NCBI GenBank assembly: GCA_016177735.1
Contig: JACOUS010000005.1
Span: 1 to 51,928, forward strand
Source: Ignavibacteriales bacterium
GTDB taxonomy: Bacteria; Bacteroidota; Ignavibacteria; Ignavibacteriales; Melioribacteraceae
Length of the DNA: 51,928 bases
Direction: 5' to 3'
Shown: positions 1 to 9,060 of the stretch, piece by piece
Position numbering within the stretch: the stretch's first letter is position 1
Layout of the letters: each line of letters starts with the position of its first letter
Program-made: the position numbers and the translations under genes
Notes under the pieces: generated by a model
What the model was told of the DNA's origin: nothing
What the model saw: the letters and a program-made list of their open reading frames with translations, nothing else
Databases searched by the model: none

Positions 1-162
1 GGCTCCGCTTTCTCGTTCTCTGATAAATCTTTCTTTATTATCTGTCACTATCGAATTTATTACTGAATCAATTACTCTTACCGGATGATCTGTTTGTATT
101 GTATCATCCAAACTAACCGGCATTTGATATTGATATCGGTCATGTCCTTCAATGAATTGCAT
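1..162 (-). CDS. IS1182-like transposase, N-terminal part (runs off left edge)
   Basis: On the minus strand an open frame starts with ATG at 162 and continues to base 1 without a stop, giving 54 residues. The start reads MQFIEGHDRYQYQMPVSLDD, followed by a TDHPVRVIDSVINSIV-like stretch. That layout (a short IxGxDRxQ lead, then SLDDxIxxDxPVRVIDxxxxS) is typical of the N-terminus of IS1182-family DDE transposases. The catalytic core would lie to the left of the window, so activity cannot be judged. No terminal inverted repeat is obvious between this start and the next gene. Family assignment rests on my recollection of the motif, not on a search. Confidence 0.6.
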   Translation of the reverse strand, partial: MQFIEGHDRYQYQMPVSLDDTIQTDHPVRVIDSVINSIVTDNKERFIRERESGA

Positions 163-279
163 TGTCGCTCAAATTTTTTGTTACATTCTTAATCTTATAT
201 CTACCTTTTTGTTCCTTCCCTTGACAAATATTTTTCACACAGCCTCTAAAGGTCGTGGATTCAAAATAGGAAACCATTT

Positions 280-363
280 CGACTTTAGTCGCACATTGAA
301 AATTAAATTGTGGCTAAAGCCAAATCCTTTGCCCTTTTTATGCCCACGACGTAAACGTCGTGG
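280..363. repeat. REP-like cluster of small palindromes (copy A)
   Basis: Three short palindromes follow one another: CGACTTTAGTCG (280-291), TGGCTAAAGCCA (311-322) and CCACGACGTAAACGTCGTGG (344-363). The last forms a 9-bp stem with a 2-nt loop, followed by CAATTACG. The same building blocks (a TTTAG/CTAAAG-centred hairpin, and a CCACG...CGTGG hairpin next to CAATT or AATTG) recur near 9850-10024 and 42897-43075. The rest of the 163-526 interval holds no credible gene: a 74-codon frame across it has no family resemblance and runs through these hairpins. Confidence 0.6.
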
Positions 364-461
364 CAATTACGTTTGAATAAACGAGTTACGTAATACACAC
401 TAAATACCGAAGCTATTTTAAACAAATTATTAATGATACCTATATCACTTGCAAAGATAAA

Positions 462-489
462 AAAAGGCGAAGGATTAACTTCGCCTTTT
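462..489 (-). terminator. Rho-independent terminator after korB
   Basis: AAAAGGCGAAG (462-472) pairs with CTTCGCCTTTT (479-489) around the loop GATTAA. Read on the minus strand, the stem is followed by a run of seven or more T, about 38 bases past the korB stop codon. This closes the korAB transcript. Confidence 0.85.
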
Positions 490-526
490 CAATAATTATA
501 AATATCAGCTATCAAAAAGCCTGCAT

Positions 527-1567
527 CTATTTTACTTCCCACATATTATTTGAGAGCATCAATTTTTCGTATGTGCCGATTCCCTTCTGTGCTTTAACTG
601 TTTCGATCTGTTTTGCATAATCATCATCATAAGTAGTTTTGTGGTATTGACGGAAAACTCCTATTGGTGCCGGGAAACCCGGAAGATCGGTAAATCTTGC
701 AAGCAAGAAAACACGTGTCGGGTTTTCATCAAATTCATCGTGAACGAAGCAATCGTTAATTGAGTGCACGCCGTCGTTCAAATCAATAATTACCGGGTTA
801 AATCCATCGAGCTTAATTCCTTTGTCTTTGTTGGCACCGAACACAAGCGGCTTGCCGTGTTCGAGAAGAATAACGTTGTCGGATTTGGTTTCCTTTTCGG
901 TTAACGAAGAGAAAGCACCGTCATTAAAGATCGGACAGTTTTGATAAATTTCAATGAATGCCAAACCTTTGTGTTTTGATGCGCGAGTTATCATTTCTTG
1001 CAAATGCTTCGTATCGCGGTCAAGCGAGCGTGCAACAAAAGTTGCACCGGAACTTGTTGCCAATTTAATTGCATTGAAAGGCCAATCAACTGTTCCGTAC
1101 GGAGAAGATTTTGTAACCTTTCCTTTTTCAGATGTCGGTGAATATTGTCCCTTTGTCAATCCATAAATTCTGTTATTGAACATGAGGACTTTGAGGTTAA
1201 CATTTTTTCTGCAAGCATGAATAAAATGATTGCCACCGATTGAAAGCATATCGCCGTCGCCGGTAGCAACCCACACTTGAAGTTTAGGATTCGCAAGCTT
1301 CACACCGGTAGCAATAGCCGCGGCACGCCCGTGAATTGTGTGGAAACCGTAAGTGTTCATGTAATAAGGAAAGCGGCTCGAACATCCGATACCGGAAACC
1401 CAAACAATATTCTCAATCTTTTCACCAAAATCCGGCGATGTTCTTTGAACTTGTGCGAGAATCGAATAATCGCCGCAGCCCGGGCACCATTTAACATCTA
1501 CATCCGATGCAAAATCTTTTGCTGTTAATTTCTTTTCAGGCTCTCCAACATTTATATTAGTTTCCAT
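527..1567 (-). CDS. korB: 2-oxoacid:ferredoxin oxidoreductase, beta subunit (2-oxoglutarate type)
   Basis: This is the thiamine-diphosphate-binding subunit of a CoA-acylating 2-oxoacid:ferredoxin oxidoreductase, which in the cytosol interconverts 2-oxoglutarate (or a similar 2-oxoacid) plus CoA with the acyl-CoA, CO2 and reduced ferredoxin. WCPGCGDY lies at residues 27-34. The ThDP/Mg motif GDGD is at 103-106, with NNRIYGLTKGQ at about 131-141. At 346 residues it is full length for the family. The ATG at 1567 is preceded by a strong AGGAGG. The gene overlaps the end of korA by 11 bp, so the two are translationally coupled. Substrate choice (2-oxoglutarate over pyruvate) is inferred from the two-subunit architecture and motif style. 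Confidence 0.9.
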   Translation of the reverse strand: METNINVGEPEKKLTAKDFASDVDVKWCPGCGDYSILAQVQRTSPDFGEKIENIVWVSGIGCSSRFPYYMNTYGFHTIHGRAAAIATGVKLANPKLQVWVATGDGDMLSIGGNHFIHACRKNVNLKVLMFNNRIYGLTKGQYSPTSEKGKVTKSSPYGTVDWPFNAIKLATSSGATFVARSLDRDTKHLQEMITRASKHKGLAFIEIYQNCPIFNDGAFSSLTEKETKSDNVILLEHGKPLVFGANKDKGIKLDGFNPVIIDLNDGVHSINDCFVHDEFDENPTRVFLLARFTDLPGFPAPIGVFRQYHKTTYDDDYAKQIETVKAQKGIGTYEKLMLSNNMWEVK

Positions 1568-3398
1568 TACTTCCTCCTAGAACTTCGATAATTTTATGTT
1601 CGATCTCGGCAACTTTGAACGGCTGCCCCTGAAGCTTATTAAGCTGAATAACATCTTTCAAAAAGGTACTGCGTACAAGGAATGCAAGTTGACCGGTGTT
1701 CAATTCGGGTAAAAGAATTTTTTTGAAACTACCGAGAAGCTCGCCGAGATTTTTCGGGAAAGGATTTAAGTAGCGCAGATGTGCATGCGAAGCTTTGAAA
1801 CCTTTCTTTCTAATATTGTTAATGGCTTCTGTGGTAGCACCGTAAGTACTTCCCCAAGTAAGAACAAGCAGTTCGCCTTGTTGATCACCGTCCACTCGTA
1901 AATCGGGAATAAGTTTCTGCACATTATCAACTTTTTGTTTTCTGTTTTTAATCATTATTTCATGGTTAGCGGCTTCGTAGCTGATATATCCGTAAACATC
2001 TTTCTTTTCGAGACCACCGAGACGATGTTCCAAGCCGGGTGTTCCGGGAACAGCCCACGGACGAACAAGATTTTCATCGCGCAGATACGGATAGTAACCT
2101 TCTTTCTCGGTTCTAAATTTAATATCAATTTCAGGTAGTTCTTCGAACTTCGGAATTTTCAACGGCTCGGAGCCAAATGCGAGATAACCATCGGTAAGTA
2201 AAATTACCGGAACCATATATTTCAGTGCAATGCGAGCAGCTTCAACCGACATATAAAAACAATCAGCGGGACTTTGAGCCGCAAGAATAACAACGGGTGC
2301 TTCGCCGTGTCTTCCGTACATTGCTTGCAAAAGATCTGCTTGCTCTGTTTTTGTCGGAAGTCCGGTACTCGGTCCTCCGCGTTGAACATCAATAATAACA
2401 AGCGGAAGTTCGGTCATTACGGCTAAGCCGGCGGCTTCCATTTTTAATGAAAGACCCGGACCCGATGTACTTGTAATTGCAAGCGAGCCGGTAAATGCCG
2501 CACCAATTGCGGAACAAATTCCAGAAATTTCGTCTTCAGCTTGAAATGTAATTACACCGTAATCTTTGTATTTGCTCAACTCTTGCAAAATCTCCGATGC
2601 CGGAGTGATTGGATACGAACCGAGGAACAACGGCAATCCGCTTTTCAACGAAGCAGTAATAAATCCCAAAGCAGCAGCTTCATTACCCGAAACATTGCGA
2701 TAAGTTCCGGCTGGAAGTTTTGCCGGTTTAACATCGTAACGTGTCGTAAAAATTTCTGTTGTTTCGCCGTAATTATATCCGGCTTGCAAAGCTTTTTTAT
2801 TTGCAGCTAAAACTTCGGGTTTCTTTTTGAATTTACTTTCGAGCCACTTGTCTGTAATATCTATCGGACGGTTGTACATCCAGTACATTATTCCCAGTGC
2901 AAAAAAGTTTTTGCATTTGTCTTTATCCTTTATCGAGAGATCAATTCCTTCCAACGCTGTCATCGTCAATTTCGTTAACTCAACCGAAATAACGTTGTAA
3001 GCAGAAAGAGAACCGTCTTCGAGAGGATTTGTATCATAGTTTGCGAGTCGCAAATTTTTTGCATCGAAAGCGTTTGTATTAACAATAACGGTAGCGTTCG
3101 GTTTCAAGTCTTTTAGATTTACTTTCAACGCCGCCGGGTTCATTGCAACGAGAACGTCTGGCGAATCGCCGGGCGTTTGAATATCACTGCTGCTGAAATG
3201 AAGTTGATATCCGCTGACACCGGCAAGCGAACCGGCTGGGGCGCGGATCTCTGCCGGGAAATCCGGCAACGTACCTATATCATTACCTAATATAGCGGCA
3301 GTATCTGTAAACTGTGAACCGGTCAACTGCATTCCGTCACCGGAGTCTCCGGCAAATCTTACTGTTACATCTTCAACTACTTGTACTGTTTTTTCCAT
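1557..3398 (-). CDS. korA: 2-oxoacid:ferredoxin oxidoreductase, fused gamma-alpha subunit
   Basis: This is the large subunit of the KorAB complex. The N-terminal gamma domain (about 1-190) opens with RFAGDSGDGMQLTG at 14-27. The alpha, pyrimidine-binding domain follows, with GSYPITPASEIL near residue 260 and EDEISGICSAIGAAFTG after it. Its 613 residues match the gamma-alpha fusion seen in two-subunit 2-oxoglutarate:ferredoxin oxidoreductases. It contains no ferredoxin-like iron-sulfur domain, as expected for this type. It lies upstream of korB and overlaps it by 11 bp. Only a weak purine-rich stretch precedes the ATG. With the citrate synthase encoded at 38333-39643, it would serve a TCA cycle that uses ferredoxin at the 2-oxoglutarate step. 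Confidence 0.9.
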   Translation of the reverse strand: MEKTVQVVEDVTVRFAGDSGDGMQLTGSQFTDTAAILGNDIGTLPDFPAEIRAPAGSLAGVSGYQLHFSSSDIQTPGDSPDVLVAMNPAALKVNLKDLKPNATVIVNTNAFDAKNLRLANYDTNPLEDGSLSAYNVISVELTKLTMTALEGIDLSIKDKDKCKNFFALGIMYWMYNRPIDITDKWLESKFKKKPEVLAANKKALQAGYNYGETTEIFTTRYDVKPAKLPAGTYRNVSGNEAAALGFITASLKSGLPLFLGSYPITPASEILQELSKYKDYGVITFQAEDEISGICSAIGAAFTGSLAITSTSGPGLSLKMEAAGLAVMTELPLVIIDVQRGGPSTGLPTKTEQADLLQAMYGRHGEAPVVILAAQSPADCFYMSVEAARIALKYMVPVILLTDGYLAFGSEPLKIPKFEELPEIDIKFRTEKEGYYPYLRDENLVRPWAVPGTPGLEHRLGGLEKKDVYGYISYEAANHEIMIKNRKQKVDNVQKLIPDLRVDGDQQGELLVLTWGSTYGATTEAINNIRKKGFKASHAHLRYLNPFPKNLGELLGSFKKILLPELNTGQLAFLVRSTFLKDVIQLNKLQGQPFKVAEIEHKIIEVLGGSNGN

Positions 3399-3480
3399 AA
3401 CTTATCTCTTAGTTGTAGAAATTTTTTCTATTTATCAGTATTAAAATAATTATTTCATCAAGAAAAAAGAACGCGCAAAA

Positions 3481-5244
3481 TCAACGCACATCTTTCATCA
3501 TTTTAAGAAAATCATCAGCATTAACAAAGCCAGTAAGGCGTTCTATTTCATTTCCTTTCGAATCGATAAGTAATACTGTTGGCATACCTACAATATTAAA
3601 TTTATTCCTTAATTTTTCATTTTCTTCAGAGAGAGTTTGCGTCATATCAACTTTGTAAAGAGTAAATTTTTTGGATTCTTCAACAACTCTCGTATCTGAA
3701 AAAGTTAATGCATCGAGTTCTTTGCACGGGATACACCAATCAGCATAAAAATCAATTACCATCGCTTCATTATTATTCAACGATTTGGCATACTTTGCCT
3801 CGTTGAAAATTTTCCAATCAGGTGAAATTTCTTTCGCCGGGATTAATGAGTAAATCGAAACCGCCAATACTATAAACGAAAAAACTGTTTTAAAAATTCT
3901 AAATCCCTTTATGTTGTTAGCTGTTTTATCTACAAGTAATAAAATTGAAGCGGTAATAATTCCAAACAACGGCAAAATATATCCGTGGATTGATTTCGGA
4001 AGTATCGGTTCAACAAAATAGAAAGCCATGGCGAGTAGTAAAAATCCGAAGATATGTTTAACTCCTTCCATCCAATCACCGGCGCGGGGAAGTCTTTTAA
4101 TCTTACCCGAAAAAAGAGCAAGCAATAAATACGGGAAACCGAGACCGACGGCGAGCACAAAAAACATTAGAAAGCCAAAAAAAGGATCTGCCTTTGCCGC
4201 AACATAAGTAACTAATCCAAGTACAAAAGGACCGATACACGGAGCGGCTACAATTCCCATCGTCAAGCCCATAAAAAAAGCTCCGAAAGAGCCTCCCTTT
4301 GCACCGCCGGCTTTTGCAACCAAAGTGTCGGGCAACTTGAATTCATAAACTCCGAACTGGCTTAACGAAAGAAGAACAAATAGAAGTGCAATGCCAATAA
4401 TTACAAATGAGTTTTGCAGTAACGTTCCGAACACAGCGCCGCTTAAAGATGTAACAACACCAATTACAGAATATGTTAAAGCCATCCCTAAAACATAAAG
4501 CACACCAAGTAAAAATAGTCTGCTTGTACTTCCTTCGCTCTGCCCGCCAAAATATCCGATTGTTATTGGTATCAATGGATAAACACACGGTGTTAAATTG
4601 AGCGCAAGTCCACCAAGAAAAATAATAAGCAGACTCAAAAACAATCCGCTCGATTCAAAAGTTGCGGCAATTGAATTATCATCTTTGTTTTGAATAGTTG
4701 TCGTTCGCGAAAGATCGATGCCGTTAAAAATATCTTGATTGATTACATGAATAGCTTGAGTTGAATCAACAACAGAAATTGTCAGCGTATCTGTAACGCT
4801 CGTTGGCGGCATACATGTTTGATCGTTGCAAGCCTGATATTTGAGTTGCAAAGGTAATTGATACTCGCCGAGCGGAAGTTGTTTATCAATATTAATCATC
4901 AAAGCGATTACAATATTACCTTGAAAAACAGAAACCGGTTGTTCGGAAAAACCGAGTTCAAGATTTTCTGCTTCGGGATATTTAATTACTGCAATCGGAA
5001 ATTTTTCATTCTTGGAAAGGATTTGCGATGCAATCAAAAAATCTTCATTCGGTTTGTTGGAATTAATATGCCATGTTTCTTTTATGTTTGTTTTAATTGC
5101 AACCTTCAGCAACGTACCGGGATGAATTTTATCCTGGTTACTCAAGGTCTTGATCTTAACTAAACTTTCTTTCGCTCCGAACTGTGCAAAAATAATTTGG
5201 GTTGTTAGAAACAAGCCAATAAAAAAAAGTTTTTTGAGATTCAT
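3481..5244 (-). CDS. dsbD: Thiol:disulfide interchange protein DsbD
   Basis: This inner-membrane reductant conduit passes electrons from cytoplasmic thioredoxin to periplasmic thiol proteins. Residues 1-20 form a signal peptide. The periplasmic alpha domain has the cysteine pair C139/C144 (ACNDQTCMPP). A block of about eight membrane helices (about 195-450) contains TPCVYPL and AAPCIGP, the positions of the two membrane cysteines. The C-terminal thioredoxin domain has CIPC at 504-507. All three redox modules are intact in 587 residues. A GGGGG-type ribosome binding site precedes the ATG. It lies 82 bp downstream of korA's start on the same strand. Confidence 0.93.
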   Translation of the reverse strand: MNLKKLFFIGLFLTTQIIFAQFGAKESLVKIKTLSNQDKIHPGTLLKVAIKTNIKETWHINSNKPNEDFLIASQILSKNEKFPIAVIKYPEAENLELGFSEQPVSVFQGNIVIALMINIDKQLPLGEYQLPLQLKYQACNDQTCMPPTSVTDTLTISVVDSTQAIHVINQDIFNGIDLSRTTTIQNKDDNSIAATFESSGLFLSLLIIFLGGLALNLTPCVYPLIPITIGYFGGQSEGSTSRLFLLGVLYVLGMALTYSVIGVVTSLSGAVFGTLLQNSFVIIGIALLFVLLSLSQFGVYEFKLPDTLVAKAGGAKGGSFGAFFMGLTMGIVAAPCIGPFVLGLVTYVAAKADPFFGFLMFFVLAVGLGFPYLLLALFSGKIKRLPRAGDWMEGVKHIFGFLLLAMAFYFVEPILPKSIHGYILPLFGIITASILLLVDKTANNIKGFRIFKTVFSFIVLAVSIYSLIPAKEISPDWKIFNEAKYAKSLNNNEAMVIDFYADWCIPCKELDALTFSDTRVVEESKKFTLYKVDMTQTLSEENEKLRNKFNIVGMPTVLLIDSKGNEIERLTGFVNADDFLKMMKDVR

Positions 5245-5360
5245 TATTCCCCCTTAATAGTTTTTCTATCCATAATTAATGACGATTTATTAATGAATAG
5301 CTTACATCCCTCTGCAAGCCCGTAATAACATTCGACAAGCTCGATTTGAGCGGAAAAATT

Positions 5361-5439
5361 CCAAAGTACAAATGACAAATCACAAACACACAACTGTGCG
5401 AAAGTACGAGGTACGAAAGACTAAGTACGAATTAAAAAC
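5361..5439. repeat. Degenerate 7-bp-period tract, GTACGAA class
   Basis: The tract can be read in sevens: AAATGAC, AAATCAC, AAACACA, then GTACGAG, GTACGAA, AGACTAA, GTACGAA. The unit changes along the tract but the 7-base spacing holds, apart from one 6-base step. It lies between the 5' end of dsbD and the 3' end of nadE. No coding potential is visible in 5245-5573. Similar GTACGAA/TTCGTAC tracts occur at 15899-15933 and 16331-16371. Confidence 0.6.
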
Positions 5440-5469
5440 AAAAAATTACAACCACAAAACTTGAAGCTA

Positions 5470-5568
<99 letters not shown>

Positions 5569-5573
5569 TTCAC

Positions 5574-7214
5574 TCACCTTCTCCATCCTTGCACAATCGG
5601 GTAACGTCGTCCGTAGCCAAATGCTTTTGTAGAGACACGAAGTACCGGCGCCGATTGCTTGCGCTTAAATTCGTTCATATCAACAAGTCTTAAAACTTTG
5701 CGCACAGTTTCCGGTTCCCGGACGGCTTCGGAAATTTCATCGTATTCTTTTTGTTCTTCGAGGTACATTTTTAGAATTCGATCGAGCAAATCATAAGGCG
5801 GCAAAGAATCTTGATCTGTCTGATTCGGACGTAATTCTGCCGAAGGGACTTTTATAATAATTTCTTTTGGAATAATTTCTTCATTGCGGTTTATATAATT
5901 GCAAATGCCGTAAACTTGTGTTTTGTAAACATCTCCGATAACAGAAACGGCACCGCACATATCACCGTACAAAGTTGCATAGCCGGTTGCAATTTCCGAT
6001 TTGTTGCCGGTAGTGCAGAGAAGATATCCGTGTTTGTTTGCCAGCGACATCAAATATAATCCGCGGATCCTCGACTGCATATTTTCTTCCGTAACATCAT
6101 CGCCTTTTCCGTTAAATGCCGGTCGCAGCATCTCCAACGCTTTATCAACTACAGATTGAATCGAAATTTTATCCGATGAGATGCCGAGATTTTGAATAAG
6201 TTTCCGCGAATCTTCAACACTGCCTTCGCTCGAATATTTTGACGGCATCATTATAACATGTACGTTTTCTTTCCCGAATGCTTGAGCAGCAATGTAAGTC
6301 ACAAGCGCCGAATCAATGCCGCCGCTCAATCCCACTAAAGCTTTTTTGAAACCGGTTTTTACTGCATAATCTTTCAAAGCCATTATCAAAGCTTTTAAGA
6401 CTTCTTCTTCGAAACTTGCTTCAACATTTTCAACCGAGGGATAATTTTTCTTCGTGTCATAAATAAAAAAATCTTCTTCAAAATTTTTGCCGAGCAAGCA
6501 AAGTCCGCCGTCTGAATTAAGACACATACTGCCGCCGTCAAAAATCAATTCTGTTTGTGCACCAACACAACAAGTATAAATGAGCGGAACTTTATCATCT
6601 TTAGTGAGCCGTTTCAGCATTTCATAGCGTTCTTTTCTTTTGCCGTATGCGTACGGGCTTGCGGAAATATTTATCAAAATTTCTGCTTTGTTGTCGATCA
6701 GTTTTTGTATCGGATCAACGGTGTAGCGTCTGTGCTTCCAGTAATCGGCATCGTTCCAAATATCTTCGCAGACGGATATTCCTAATTTTTCACCGTTGAA
6801 TTCATGAACAAAAACGTCTTTCGCAGATTCAAAATATCTTACTTCATCAAATACATCGTAATTCGGAATCAATGTTTTGGATTGTACGAATTGAATTTTA
6901 CCATCGTAACAAAGTACGGCAGAATTGTAAACACCCGTTCCGATGCTGTCTTCGTAATCTTCCGTGATTGTTCCAAACAGAAGAGCAGTGTTGTTTGTTT
7001 GTGTGGCAATTTCGAGTGAGGCTTTGTTTACTGCACCGCGGAATTCTTTCTTCTCAACCAAATCGAGCGGCGGATAACCGCACAAAAACAATTCGGGAAA
7101 AACTACAAGCTCCGCATTTTCGGAAACTGCTCGTTTATATCCGGCTAAAATTTTTTCTTTATTTCCTTTTATATCACCAATAATCGGATTGCTCTGGCAG
7201 ACTGCTATTTTCAT
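5574..7214 (-). CDS. nadE: Glutamine-dependent NAD+ synthase
   Basis: Catalyses the last step of NAD synthesis: deamido-NAD+ plus ATP and glutamine-derived ammonia gives NAD+. The N-terminal nitrilase-type glutaminase has the Glu-Lys-Cys triad visible as E41 (FPELF), K113 (SKTLIPNYD) and C149 (SVCEDIW). The C-terminal synthetase has the PP-loop SGGIDS at 297-302 and a KSEIATGYATLYGD motif further on. At 546 residues it is complete and of the usual two-domain length. It is divergent from the pspC-like gene across a 141-bp gap. Its 3' end abuts the 7-bp tandem array. Confidence 0.95.
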   Translation of the reverse strand: MKIAVCQSNPIIGDIKGNKEKILAGYKRAVSENAELVVFPELFLCGYPPLDLVEKKEFRGAVNKASLEIATQTNNTALLFGTITEDYEDSIGTGVYNSAVLCYDGKIQFVQSKTLIPNYDVFDEVRYFESAKDVFVHEFNGEKLGISVCEDIWNDADYWKHRRYTVDPIQKLIDNKAEILINISASPYAYGKRKERYEMLKRLTKDDKVPLIYTCCVGAQTELIFDGGSMCLNSDGGLCLLGKNFEEDFFIYDTKKNYPSVENVEASFEEEVLKALIMALKDYAVKTGFKKALVGLSGGIDSALVTYIAAQAFGKENVHVIMMPSKYSSEGSVEDSRKLIQNLGISSDKISIQSVVDKALEMLRPAFNGKGDDVTEENMQSRIRGLYLMSLANKHGYLLCTTGNKSEIATGYATLYGDMCGAVSVIGDVYKTQVYGICNYINRNEEIIPKEIIIKVPSAELRPNQTDQDSLPPYDLLDRILKMYLEEQKEYDEISEAVREPETVRKVLRLVDMNEFKRKQSAPVLRVSTKAFGYGRRYPIVQGWRR

Positions 7215-7355
7215 TTCACGTTTTTATTTTGTTATGAAAATTAGCTAAGTGAGTTTGTTTATTCAAACATTTTATCTGAATAGAATAAAAATAACAAAAA
7301 CCTTTTGCACAGTTGCTCGTCTTAATAACCAGAACAACCGTTATAGGAGGCAGTG

Positions 7356-7787
7356 ATGAACAAAAAATTATATCGTTCCCGAAGAGTTCGTGTATTAGGA
7401 GGCGTTGCCGGAGGTCTCGCAGATTATTTCGGTCTGGATTCCATTCTCGTTCGAATTATTTTTGTTATTATAACTTTTGCTACCGGGCTTGGAATTCTGC
7501 TCTATATTATTTTGTGGATTGTTGTTCCCGAAGAACCGTTCGAGCTTGCTTATCCGCCCAATCCAGAAGGAGGAAAAAATTCTTCCGGCGGAGAATTTTC
7601 AACAGAACAATTTCAAACTCAGCCGGGAAAATCTAAAGGAAGAGTTGTTGCCGGAATTATTCTTATTTCTATCGGCGTAATATTTTTTGCAGAACGTTTC
7701 ATACCAAGTTTTGAATTCTGCGATATCTTTCCGTTAGTTTTAGTTTTGATCGGCATTGCATTAATTTGGAACTCAATAAAAAAATAA
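7356..7787 (+). CDS. PspC-domain membrane protein
   Basis: A small membrane protein with an N-terminal PspC domain: KKLYRSRR, then VLGGVAGGLADYFGLD, then a hydrophobic helix ending ILWIVVPEE. A hydrophilic linker and a C-terminal two-helix hydrophobic unit of the LiaI/DUF5668 kind follow. PspC proteins are envelope-stress sensors or modulators in many bacteria, but the partner here is unknown. I chose the ATG at 7356, five bases after AGGAGG (7345-7350), over the in-frame GTG at 7353, which is too close to that site. The next gene starts 13 bp downstream and encodes a protein with the same kind of membrane module, so the two likely form one operon. Confidence 0.85.
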   Translation: MNKKLYRSRRVRVLGGVAGGLADYFGLDSILVRIIFVIITFATGLGILLYIILWIVVPEEPFELAYPPNPEGGKNSSGGEFSTEQFQTQPGKSKGRVVAGIILISIGVIFFAERFIPSFEFCDIFPLVLVLIGIALIWNSIKK

Positions 7788-7800
7788 TAGGGGCAAGAAA

Positions 7801-8706
7801 ATGAAAAGCGGGCAATTGTTTTGGGGATTTTTTCTTTTAACAATCGGTGCATTATTCTTGCTTACAAGATATGATGTAATCTATTGTGACTTCAGTTTCG
7901 TGTGGGATATTTGGCCCTTGATTTTTGTGCTGTGGGGAGCGATGGTTATTTTTAAGGATCCACTTGTAAGACCAATCATCAGTGCACTGTTTGGGTTATT
8001 TATCGCTTTAATTCTATTCGGCATTGCTGCAAATATTTTTGTCTCATTAGATTTCGATCACTTTCACAATGATTATGGTTACTATTCAGAAACTTTTGAA
8101 GAAGATTATAACGACTCTATAAAATATGTGAATTTCGAATTCGGTTCCGGCGCCGGTACTTTTCGAATTGGCGATGAAACAAACAAGTTGCTGGAAGGTA
8201 AAGCATACGGAAGTCTGGCAGAGTATGATTATTATACAAATATCGAAGATTCGCTCGCGATTGTTCATTTCGACTTGCACACTAAAAACTTCGATTTGTT
8301 TGACGGCAAACTCAGAAACCGTGTTGAACTTTCGTTGAACAGAAACCCGGTTTACAATCTCGATTTGAATATCGGCGCGGCAAAAGCGAGATTTGATTTT
8401 TCAAATATCAAGACACGAGAAATAAATTTACACACCGGCGCCGCAAATGTTAGAATGAAACTCGGCGAAAGATACGACTCGACAAATGTTAATGTTGAAA
8501 TGGGTGTCGCAAGTTTAATAATGGAAATTCCCGAAAGCTCCGGCTGCCGTTTAAGAGGAGATATGGTTTTAATGCCGCGCAGTCTCGAAGGATTCATTAA
8601 AAAAGATTCCGGTTTTTATGAAACTCCAAACTTTGAAAAAGCCGGCAAGAAAATTTTCATTAGAATTGACGGCGGTGTTTCTTCATTGAAGGTGAGCAAA
8701 TATTAG
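7801..8706 (+). CDS. LiaF/LiaI-like membrane protein with C-terminal beta domain
   Basis: Residues 1-80 hold three or four hydrophobic helices in the LiaI-LiaF (DUF5668) style, including GQLFWGFFLLTIGALFLL and WDIWPLIFVLWGAMVI. From about 100 onward the protein is hydrophilic and beta-rich, with repeated N-L-x-x-G-A-A and VNVEMGVAS elements like those of LiaF-type beta-helical domains. That domain class belongs to proteins of the cell-wall antibiotic response. It follows the PspC-like gene by 13 bp with an AGGGG ribosome binding site. A role in envelope-stress sensing is inferred from family and context only. Confidence 0.75.
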   Translation: MKSGQLFWGFFLLTIGALFLLTRYDVIYCDFSFVWDIWPLIFVLWGAMVIFKDPLVRPIISALFGLFIALILFGIAANIFVSLDFDHFHNDYGYYSETFEEDYNDSIKYVNFEFGSGAGTFRIGDETNKLLEGKAYGSLAEYDYYTNIEDSLAIVHFDLHTKNFDLFDGKLRNRVELSLNRNPVYNLDLNIGAAKARFDFSNIKTREINLHTGAANVRMKLGERYDSTNVNVEMGVASLIMEIPESSGCRLRGDMVLMPRSLEGFIKKDSGFYETPNFEKAGKKIFIRIDGGVSSLKVSKY

Positions 8707-8709
8707 AAT

Positions 8710-9060
8710 TTACTTTTTCTTCTTATTTGACTTTTTGTTCTTAGAATTTTTTTTCGGGATCCATAAATGATTTTTCATGATCACGTTTCCATCTTTGTCA
8801 AACTCGATGCCTTCGGATCGCAATAATTCTTCCATCAAAAATGGATCCCCGAAATGTACTCTGCCGGTTAATGCGCCTCTGCGGTTCACAACACGATGGC
8901 ACGGCAAACCGGTACTGCTTGCACCGTTCAAAGCCCAACCGACAGTTCTTGCCGCTGAGCGAATTCCGCAAACCTCCGCAATAGCACCGTATGTTGTTAC
9001 TTTACCTTTCGGAATCTTTGCAACAATTTTATAAACACGATCAAAAAAATCTTGTTTCAT
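8710..9060 (-). CDS. Short MGMT-family DNA alkyltransferase-like protein
   Basis: It carries the DNA-binding and active-site domain of O6-alkylguanine-DNA alkyltransferases: [27 protein letters not shown], and the active-site motif GLPCHRVV with C54. The acceptor cysteine is present, so it differs from ATL proteins, which carry tryptophan there. The N-terminal domain of classical Ogt/Ada is absent (116 residues), and the last 15 or so residues are a lysine/asparagine-rich tail. It overlaps the upstream yjbQ gene by 4 bp (ATGA), indicating coupling. It ends 3 bp from the convergent LiaF-like gene. Alkyl transfer is plausible but not certain for this short form. Confidence 0.85.
   Translation of the reverse strand: MKQDFFDRVYKIVAKIPKGKVTTYGAIAEVCGIRSAARTVGWALNGASSTGLPCHRVVNRRGALTGRVHFGDPFLMEELLRSEGIEFDKDGNVIMKNHLWIPKKNSKNKKSNKKKK

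Noticed and set aside
152-376. 74-codon open frame on the plus strand at the left edge
   Set aside because: It overlaps the transposase start on the other strand and crosses three palindromes; no family resemblance and no ribosome binding site.
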